Of a stretch of 64,000 nt of DNA, positions 55,272 to 64,000 are shown one piece after another (within the stretch, counting starts at the first letter, position 1; each line of letters starts with the position of its first letter). Under the pieces are notes generated by a model. It saw nothing but the letters and a program-made list of their open reading frames with translations. It was not told the origin of the DNA and ran no database searches. Both the position numbers and the translations under genes were made by a program. Location: the NCBI RefSeq assembly GCF_035918095.1, contig NZ_CP109137.1:1423501-1487500 (forward strand), given 5' to 3'. Source of the stretch: Streptomyces sp. NBC_01750. Lineage in GTDB: Bacteria; Actinomycetota; Actinomycetes; Streptomycetales; Streptomycetaceae.

Positions 55272-56111
55272 TCACTGCGATGACGACCGAGCGTAGTCAG
55301 GCCGCTTCGCAGGTCTCAACGCATCCACAACGATCTTCTCCGACCGCGCTACCGTGGCCGTGGCCTGCTCCTTCTCCAGCGTCTGCACCACACCGCCCGG
55401 GATGTTCAGGGCGGGCTCCAGATCCTGCGGCTTGCCGATGACCTTGAACGTGTACGGCGCGGAGATCCGCTTGCCGTCCACCTGGATGTCGCCGCCGGTG
55501 CCGGTGAAATACGTGTCCGCCACGACCCTGGTGTCGTTGACCTGGATCGCCTCCGCACCCGCGGCCCGCAGCTCCTGGATCGTGTCGAGCAGCATGTCCG
55601 ACTCGACGGTGCCGGACGGGTCCTCGATGGTCAGCGTGATGCCCGGTCCCTGCGCCGCGACTGTGCCGGCCAGGATGCCCAGCTGCTGTTCCTTCTGCAG
55701 CGTCTGCTTGCGCGCTTCCTCGGCCTGGTCGGAGCTGCTCTCCAGCTCGGTGCGCTGATCCTCCAGACGCTGCTTCTCGTCCTCGAGCCGCTGGGTGCGA
55801 TTGTCGAGCTCGTCCAGGATGCGCACCAGGTCTTCCTGGCGGGCGCCACGCAGCGCACTGTTGTCGCTGTTCGAACGGACCTGGATGGCGAGTCCAAGAC
55901 CGAGGACGAACAGCAGCACGGCGACGATGAGTTGAGCGCGCGTGACCCGCGGCGGCCACAACACCGCGACGAGCCGCTGCCGGCCGGTCTGCTCGCCGGT
56001 CTGCTCACCAGACTGCTCGCCGGGCTGCTCACCGGTCTGCTCCTCGGCAGGGGGCGCCACCGCCTCCGGCTCCTCGCCCTTCGGGTTTTCTTCGCTGTTC
56101 ATCTGCCTCAC
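55272..56111 (-). CDS. DUF881-family membrane protein
   Basis: An N-terminal Glu/Gln-rich tract (EQTGEQPGEQSGEQTGEQ) precedes one transmembrane helix (IVAVLLFVLGLGLAIQV), a coiled coil (DNRTQRLEDEKQRLEDQR) and an outer DUF881 domain (GPGITLTIEDPSGTVESD). Its GTG 56111 overlaps the Sbp gene stop as GTGA; ATG 56102 is another possible start. It belongs to the DUF881-Sbp-DUF881 set of the cell envelope. Confidence 0.9.
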   Translation of the reverse strand: MRQMNSEENPKGEEPEAVAPPAEEQTGEQPGEQSGEQTGEQTGRQRLVAVLWPPRVTRAQLIVAVLLFVLGLGLAIQVRSNSDNSALRGARQEDLVRILDELDNRTQRLEDEKQRLEDQRTELESSSDQAEEARKQTLQKEQQLGILAGTVAAQGPGITLTIEDPSGTVESDMLLDTIQELRAAGAEAIQVNDTRVVADTYFTGTGGDIQVDGKRISAPYTFKVIGKPQDLEPALNIPGGVVQTLEKEQATATVARSEKIVVDALRPAKRPDYARSSSQ

Positions 56112-56440
56112 GCCCGGAACACATGCCGGCGGATCGCGGCAGCGTTGGAGAAGATCCGGATACCGAGCACGACCACCACGCCCGTGGACAGCTGGGCACC
56201 GACGCCCAACTTGTCGCCCAGGAACACGATCAGCGCGGCCACCACCACATTCGACAAGAAGGAGACAACGAAGACCTTGTCGACGAAGATGCCGTCGAGC
56301 ATGGCCCGCAGGCCACCGAATACCGCGTCGAGAGCCGCGACGACGGCGATCGGCAGATAGGGCTCGACCACCGCCGGTACTTCGGGTCGGACCAACAGTC
56401 CGACCACGACTCCCACGACGAGGCCCAGTACGGCGATCAC
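56108..56440 (-). CDS. sbp: Small basic protein (Sbp, DUF1290)
   Basis: This 110-residue protein has three predicted helices. It starts IAVLGLVVGVVVGLLVRPEVP, followed by YLPIAVVAALDAVFGGLRAM, typical of Sbp/DUF1290. It overlaps both flanking DUF881 genes by 4 bp (ATGA, GTGA), so the three are translated together. In firmicutes Sbp is linked to division genes. Its biochemical role is unknown. Confidence 0.93.
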   Translation of the reverse strand: MIAVLGLVVGVVVGLLVRPEVPAVVEPYLPIAVVAALDAVFGGLRAMLDGIFVDKVFVVSFLSNVVVAALIVFLGDKLGVGAQLSTGVVVVLGIRIFSNAAAIRRHVFRA

Positions 56441-57375
56441 GATGTGCCCTTCCCTGTGTCAGCCGTACCCTGCCCGGTGCCCTTTCCGGCGTCGGCGGTC
56501 TTCGGCTCTGCTGTACGTACGATCAAGCTGGGCGCCGCCGGCAGACGCACCTTTTCCTGGTTGGAAATGCTCGTGCGGATACCGAAGTTCTCCTGCAACG
56601 CGTGCAGATACTGCCCGTCGGCACTGTCCTGGAAGGCGGTGCTCAACTTCTTCCCGTCCCCCACCGCAAGCACCGTGTACGGCGGCACCAGCGGTTTGTT
56701 GTCGACCAGTATGGCGTCGCCCGCCGCACGGATCGCAGACAGGGCGGTCAACCGCTGACCGTTGATGGCGACAGCCTCCGCGCCGGACTCCCACAGGCCG
56801 TTGACGATCCGCTGCATATCGCGGTCCCGCACCCGGCCCGTGTCGTTGAAGCCGCTGCTCTCCCGCGGGCCGTCGCCGCCCTGCTCGGTGTCCTTCGCGT
56901 CGTCGACGACGAGCTTCACGCCCGGCCCCTGGACCTCTGTGGCACCGGAGAGCAGCGCTACGAGTTCCCCCTGGCCCCCGCCCCCGGTCTTGAGCGCCTT
57001 CCGCTGCCGGGCCCCCACCTGCTCACGGAGCGTGTCGACACTGCGCTCGAGCTCGTCCGCCGCGGTGGTCTCCGCGTCGATACGGTCGATGAGCTCCTCG
57101 CGCTCCTTCGCCACGACCGGTGCGGATATCCGCGCCTGCGCGGCTCCGACGGTCACGACCAGGGCCGCGAGTACCAGGCCGGCGGCGAGACCGAGCTTCG
57201 CACGCAGCGGACGGGGCAGCCCGCCGCCTTCCGCCGCCCGGCGGGCCGTCGCCTCCGCGTATCCGTCGTCGAGGCTGTGCTCCATAACGTTCGTCAGCAG
57301 CGACATGGACGCATCGGGACGCGGAGGTGGAGAGCCGGTGCTCCGAACGGGGGGCTGCTGCGACATGCCGCACAT
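56437..57375 (-). CDS. DUF881-family membrane protein (second copy)
   Basis: This 312-residue protein has a transmembrane helix near residues 67-85 (LGLAAGLVLAALVVTVG), a short coiled coil (AETTAADELERSVDTLREQV) and an outer DUF881 domain with GPGVKLVVDD. It differs from its sister in the cytoplasmic leader. It overlaps the Sbp start by 4 bp. Confidence 0.9.
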   Translation of the reverse strand: MCGMSQQPPVRSTGSPPPRPDASMSLLTNVMEHSLDDGYAEATARRAAEGGGLPRPLRAKLGLAAGLVLAALVVTVGAAQARISAPVVAKEREELIDRIDAETTAADELERSVDTLREQVGARQRKALKTGGGGQGELVALLSGATEVQGPGVKLVVDDAKDTEQGGDGPRESSGFNDTGRVRDRDMQRIVNGLWESGAEAVAINGQRLTALSAIRAAGDAILVDNKPLVPPYTVLAVGDGKKLSTAFQDSADGQYLHALQENFGIRTSISNQEKVRLPAAPSLIVRTAEPKTADAGKGTGQGTADTGKGTS

Positions 57376-57463
57376 CGTCGCACGTCGCGGCTGCTACCGC
57401 CGAATGGCCCCACCGGTGTGCCGGAAGCCGTCCACGGACAACTCCCGACACACCGGCCCCACG

Positions 57464-59959
57464 CTAGAGACCTGCGCTGTCCAGGACGGCGGACCACTCG
57501 TCGAGCAGCGCCTGCGCCGAGGCGTCGTCCGGACCCTCGGCCCACAGATGAGTGACGGCCTCCGCGGGGTCGGGAAGCACCATGACCCAGCGGCCGTCGG
57601 GCTCGACGATCCGCACACCGTCGGTCGTATCGACATCCCGGTCGCCGGCCGCCTCGACGACACGTCGCATCACGAGACCCTTGACCGCCCACGGCGTCGC
57701 CAGATCACGCCGCAGCACATGCGCCCGCGGAATCCGGGCGTCGATCTGGCTCAGCGTGAGCTGCGTACGAGCCACCAGGCCGACCAGCCGGACAAAGGCC
57801 GCGAAGCCGTCGAAGACACTGCTGAACTCCGGAACGATGAAGCCACCACGGCCGTCTCCGCCGAAGATGGTGGTTTCCTCCCGGCCCACACGCGTCAGAT
57901 CGTCGGGCGATGTGGTCGTCCACTCCACTTGAGTGCCGTGGTACGCCGCCACCTGCTCGGCGATCCTGGTGGTCGTCACCGGCAGCGCCACCCGCCCGCT
58001 GCGCCGTTCGGCCGCGACCAGGTCGAGCAGCACCAGCAGTGCGCGATCGTCCTCGACGATCCGCCCCCGCTCGTCAACGAGGGACAGCCGCTCGCCGACG
58101 GGGTCGAAGCGCACACCGAAGGCCGCCCGCGCGGAGGCCACGATCTCGCCCAGCCGCACCATCCCGGAGCGGCGGGTGTCCGCCGTTTCGGTGGGCCGCG
58201 ACTCGTCGAGCCCCGGGTTGATCGTCAGGGCGTCCACACCGAGCCGTCCGAGCAGGTTGGGCAGCACAAGTCCGGCACTGCCGTTGGACGCGTCGATGAC
58301 GACTTTGAGCCCCGATTCGGCGATGCCCGAGGTGTCGACATTGCGCAGCAGTGAGCCGGTGTACGAGTCGAAGACGCTGGACGGGAAGTGCAGATCCCCG
58401 ATCTCGCCCGGGAACGCACGCCGGTACTCCTGGCGCGCGTACACCCGGTCCAGCTTTCGCTGCCCGCCCTGCGAGAGGTCCGCTCCGCGCTCGTCGATGA
58501 ACATGATGTCCACGGAGTCCGGCACACCCGGCGACGTACGGATCATGATGCCGCCGGCGCTTCCCCGCGCGGTCTGCTGTCGCGCGACCGGCAGCGGCAC
58601 GTTTTCCAGATCCCGTACATCGATGGCACTGGTCTGCAGCGCTGAGATCATGGCCCGCTTCAGCGCGCGGGCACCCCGGGAGTGGTCACGCGCCGTGGTG
58701 ACCGTCGCCCCCTTCTTGAGGGTGGTGGCGTACGCACCCGCCAGCCGTACCGCCAGCTCGGGCGTGATCTCCACATTGAGGATTCCGGTGACTCCGCGAG
58801 CTCCGAAGAGATGCGCCTGGCCCCGCGACTCCCAGATGACGGAGGTATTGACGAAGGCGCCTGCCTCGATCGTCTTGAACGGGTAGACCCGCACATTGCC
58901 CTGGATGATCGATTCTTCGCCCACGAGGCACTCGTCGCCGATCACGGCGCCGTCCTCGATGCGCGCGGCACGCATGATGTCGGTGTTCTTACCGATCACG
59001 CAGCCCCGGAGATTGCAATGATCACCGATGTAGACGTTGTCGTGGATCACGGCCCTATGGAGAAAGGCGCCGCTCTTGACGACCACGTTGGACCCGACGA
59101 CCGTGTGCTCGCGGATCTCCACATCGGCTTCGACCTTGGCGTAGTCGCCGATGTACAGCGGACCGCGGAGCACGGCGTCGGGGTGTACTTCCGCCCCTTC
59201 CGCGACCCAGACACCCGGCGAGATCTCGAACCCGTCGATCTCCACATCGACCTTGCCCTCGAGGACATCCGCCTGTGCCTTTACGTAGCTTTCGTGCGTC
59301 CCCACGTCCTCCCAGTAGCCCTCGGCGACATAGCCGTAGATCGGCTTGCCTTCCTTCATGAGCTGCGGGAACACATCACCGGACCAGTCCACGGAAACAT
59401 CGGCCTCGACATAGTCGAATACCTCGGGCTCCATGACATAGATGCCGGTATTGACGGTGTCAGAGAAAACCTGTCCCCAGGTCGGCTTCTCCAGGAATCG
59501 CTCGACCTTTCCACCTTCGTCCACGATGGTGATACCGAATTCCAGTGGATTCGGCACCCGGGTCAGACAGACCGTGACCAGTCCGCCCTTCTCCCTGTGG
59601 AAGGCGATCAGATCGGTGAGGTCGAAGTCGGTCAGCGCATCACCGGAGATAACGAGGAACGTATCGTCCTTCAGCGCCTCCTCGGCGTTCTTCACGCTCC
59701 CCGCAGTGCCGAGTGGCTTCTCCTCATTGGCATAGGTGAGCTCCATCCCGAGCTCTTCACCATCGCCGAAGTAGTTCTTGACGAGCGAGGCGAGAAACTG
59801 CACGGTTACGACGGTCTCATTGAGCCCATGCCGCTTGAGCAACCGCAGCACATGCTCCATGATCGGCCGGTTGACCACCGGCAGGAGCGGCTTGGGCATA
59901 CTCGAGGTCATGGGGCGAAGTCGAGTTCCTTCGCCACCGGCCATCACGACGGCCTTCAT
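57464..59959 (-). CDS. Sugar-phosphate nucleotidyltransferase fused to a degenerate phosphomannomutase domain
   Basis: This 831-residue protein has three parts. Residues 1-235 are a nucleotidyltransferase ([19 protein letters not shown], with [10 protein letters not shown]) of the mannose-1-phosphate guanylyltransferase type. Residues ~250-400 are left-handed beta-helix repeats. Residues ~420-831 are a phosphohexomutase fold whose active site is altered: IRTSPGVPD replaces TASHNP (about 473-481), DPVGER replaces DGDGDR (about 617-622), and GGDGRGG the GEES loop (about 699-705). The mutase half is therefore probably regulatory. It may supply GDP-mannose for glycoproteins or glycolipids. Confidence 0.9.
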   Translation of the reverse strand: MKAVVMAGGEGTRLRPMTSSMPKPLLPVVNRPIMEHVLRLLKRHGLNETVVTVQFLASLVKNYFGDGEELGMELTYANEEKPLGTAGSVKNAEEALKDDTFLVISGDALTDFDLTDLIAFHREKGGLVTVCLTRVPNPLEFGITIVDEGGKVERFLEKPTWGQVFSDTVNTGIYVMEPEVFDYVEADVSVDWSGDVFPQLMKEGKPIYGYVAEGYWEDVGTHESYVKAQADVLEGKVDVEIDGFEISPGVWVAEGAEVHPDAVLRGPLYIGDYAKVEADVEIREHTVVGSNVVVKSGAFLHRAVIHDNVYIGDHCNLRGCVIGKNTDIMRAARIEDGAVIGDECLVGEESIIQGNVRVYPFKTIEAGAFVNTSVIWESRGQAHLFGARGVTGILNVEITPELAVRLAGAYATTLKKGATVTTARDHSRGARALKRAMISALQTSAIDVRDLENVPLPVARQQTARGSAGGIMIRTSPGVPDSVDIMFIDERGADLSQGGQRKLDRVYARQEYRRAFPGEIGDLHFPSSVFDSYTGSLLRNVDTSGIAESGLKVVIDASNGSAGLVLPNLLGRLGVDALTINPGLDESRPTETADTRRSGMVRLGEIVASARAAFGVRFDPVGERLSLVDERGRIVEDDRALLVLLDLVAAERRSGRVALPVTTTRIAEQVAAYHGTQVEWTTTSPDDLTRVGREETTIFGGDGRGGFIVPEFSSVFDGFAAFVRLVGLVARTQLTLSQIDARIPRAHVLRRDLATPWAVKGLVMRRVVEAAGDRDVDTTDGVRIVEPDGRWVMVLPDPAEAVTHLWAEGPDDASAQALLDEWSAVLDSAGL

Positions 59960-60071
59960 GTCGGAAGCGTCCTCCTTGAAGAGACGACGGTCTAGCCGAC
60001 TTCACCCGTCCAAAGAGCCGCTTTGGCGTCATGCGCGGCCGGCAACACTGCACGGCAACGCATCGACGAGG

Positions 60072-60680
60072 TCAATCGGCTACTGCATCCGCCTTGACGA
60101 GGCGGCGGACCTGGACCACATAGAGGATCCCTGCCCACCAATACAGTGTTGTACCCCATACCGCGAACGCCCATCCGAAAATAGCAGCGAGTGACGCAAG
60201 CCACCCGTTGCCGTCGCTGAGGAGCAGCAACGGGAAGGCATACATCAGGTTGAACGTGGCTGCCTTGCCCAGGAAGTTCACCTGGGGCGGCGGATAACCG
60301 TGCCGGCGGAGGATACCCACCATCACCAGCAGCATCAGTTCCCGAGCCAATAGGGCCGCGGTGAGCCAGATGGGTAGGATCTCGCGCCAGGTCAGTCCGA
60401 CGAGGGTGGAGAGGATGTAGAGACGGTCGGCGGCCGGATCCAGAAGCCGACCGAGGGTGCTGATCTGGTTCCATCGGCGGGCAAGCTTGCCGTCGAGATA
60501 GTCAGTGACACCGCTGAGCATCAGCACCAGCAACGCCCAGCCATCGCTCTTGGGGCCCCCGAACTCGGGGCGGAGAATCAGCCACAGGAAGAGAGGCACG
60601 CCAAGCAGACGCGCCATGCTGAGGATGTTGGGGATGGTGAGTACCCGGTCCGTCTGAACGCGGGTCTCCTGGACCTCCAC
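60072..60680 (-). CDS. pgsA: CDP-alcohol phosphatidyltransferase (PgsA family)
   Basis: This 202-residue membrane enzyme has six predicted helices. The CDP-alcohol motif DGKLARRWNQISTLGRLLDPAAD (residues about 64-86) holds all conserved Asp residues (D64, D82, D86). It probably makes phosphatidylglycerol-phosphate or a related phospholipid; the actinobacterial neighbour order (PgsA next to mannose-1-P guanylyltransferase) also fits a phosphatidylinositol-type enzyme. GTG 60680 follows AGGAGG at seven bases. It lies downstream of the rRNA terminator on the same strand. Confidence 0.9.
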   Translation of the reverse strand: MEVQETRVQTDRVLTIPNILSMARLLGVPLFLWLILRPEFGGPKSDGWALLVLMLSGVTDYLDGKLARRWNQISTLGRLLDPAADRLYILSTLVGLTWREILPIWLTAALLARELMLLVMVGILRRHGYPPPQVNFLGKAATFNLMYAFPLLLLSDGNGWLASLAAIFGWAFAVWGTTLYWWAGILYVVQVRRLVKADAVAD

Positions 60681-60784
60681 CCGGGAGCCTCCTGTGCGGA
60701 ACGTGCCAACGATGCCCCCTGACCCTACCCTCAGCCATGCGCTGGTCCTACACAGGGGTTGGCGTAATGGGGCCCGAACGCAGA

Positions 60785-60815
60785 AAAGCCCCGCACCATA
60801 ACGGTGCGGGGCTTT
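60785..60815 (-). terminator. rRNA operon terminator
   Basis: AAAGCCCCGCACC (60785-60797), loop ATAAC, GGTGCGGGGCTTT (60803-60815). The 13-bp stem is followed on the minus strand by TTTTCTG. It ends the rRNA operon 15 bp past the 5S gene. Confidence 0.95.
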
Positions 60816-60829
60816 CCCACAATGATTGT

Positions 60830-60946
60830 TCGGCGGTGTCCTACTCTCCCACAGGGTCCCCCCTGCAGTACCATCGGCGCTGAAAGGCTTAGCTTCCGGG
60901 TTCGGAATGTAACCGGGCGTTTCCCTAACGCTATGACCACCGAAAC
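60830..60946 (-). rRNA. rrf: 5S ribosomal RNA
   Basis: On the minus strand the sequence runs from GTTTCGGTGGTCATAGCG to GGACACCGCCGAA, with CCCGGTTACATTCCGAACCC and GTGGGAGAGTAGGAC, all standard actinobacterial 5S elements. Length is about 117 bases. End positions may be off by one or two. Confidence 0.97.
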
Positions 60947-61032
60947 TCTATGAAGATGTACGACCCGGAATCCCACAGGGGGACTCGACAGTTCGTTGCT
61001 TCAGAACTAACACAGTGGACGCGAGCAACTGA

Positions 61033-64000
<2,968 letters not shown>

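Overview
The window is high-G+C actinobacterial chromosome, almost certainly Streptomyces. The signs are GTG/TTG starts with strong Shine-Dalgarno (SD) sequences, many secreted or lipid-anchored proteins, a divergent third-type EF-Tu, DUF5999, the gcvP / dinB / MerR / bifunctional nuclease / FHA / DUF881 gene order, and a 23S rRNA that matches the actinobacterial form. From memory the order resembles the tuf3-to-gcvP stretch of Streptomyces coelicolor; no search was run. Start codons were re-chosen from SD spacing and family N-termini where the longest frame looked wrong.

Positions 1-4900 hold the most distinctive system, an FxSxx-COOH RiPP locus on the minus strand. It contains a 62-residue precursor ending F-Q-S-S-I (fxsA), a radical SAM/SPASM cyclophane maturase fused to a HEXXH domain (fxsB), a TIR-like protein (fxsC) and, running off the left edge, a KGGxGRT-type P-loop ATPase of the FxsT kind. 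Downstream genes are closely spaced and fxsC/fxsT overlap by ATGA.

5.2-19.9 kb is mostly housekeeping and envelope: a tRNA-editing protein, an XRE-cupin regulator with an EamA exporter, two hexapeptide proteins, DedA, a thioesterase, a Gln/Pro-rich membrane protein, a secreted serine protease with a small companion, the divergent EF-Tu, an AlkD-like protein, TVP38 next to UppP, two small proteins and a methyltransferase. 19.9-34.9 kb contains a flavin reductase, lnt, an oxidoreductase/monooxygenase operon with a divergent TetR and twin operators, ung, an orphan peptide-binding lipoprotein, two SDRs, a HipA-like kinase/DUF3037 pair, a Rieske lipoprotein and an isochorismatase-fold protein lacking its catalytic triad.

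34.9-47 kb is more accessory. It has a deletion scar of a divergent LysR/EamA pair, a MocR regulator with a leaderless-type promoter, two more EamA transporters, a Clp-N protein, a PadR regulator with a His-rich N-terminus, PhzF, CPBP, a decayed VWA/solute-binding pseudogene and a GCS2 ligase-family protein. 47-60.7 kb is a conserved block on the minus strand: gcvP behind a tandem glycine riboswitch, dinB, two MerR regulators (one FtsR-like), a bifunctional nuclease, a GarA/OdhI-like FHA protein, DUF881-Sbp-DUF881, a sugar nucleotidyltransferase fused to a degenerate phosphomannomutase domain, and a PgsA-family enzyme. The right end is the 3' part of an rRNA operon (23S partial, 5S, terminator), also on the minus strand. 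No CRISPR, IS element, tRNA or origin was seen.
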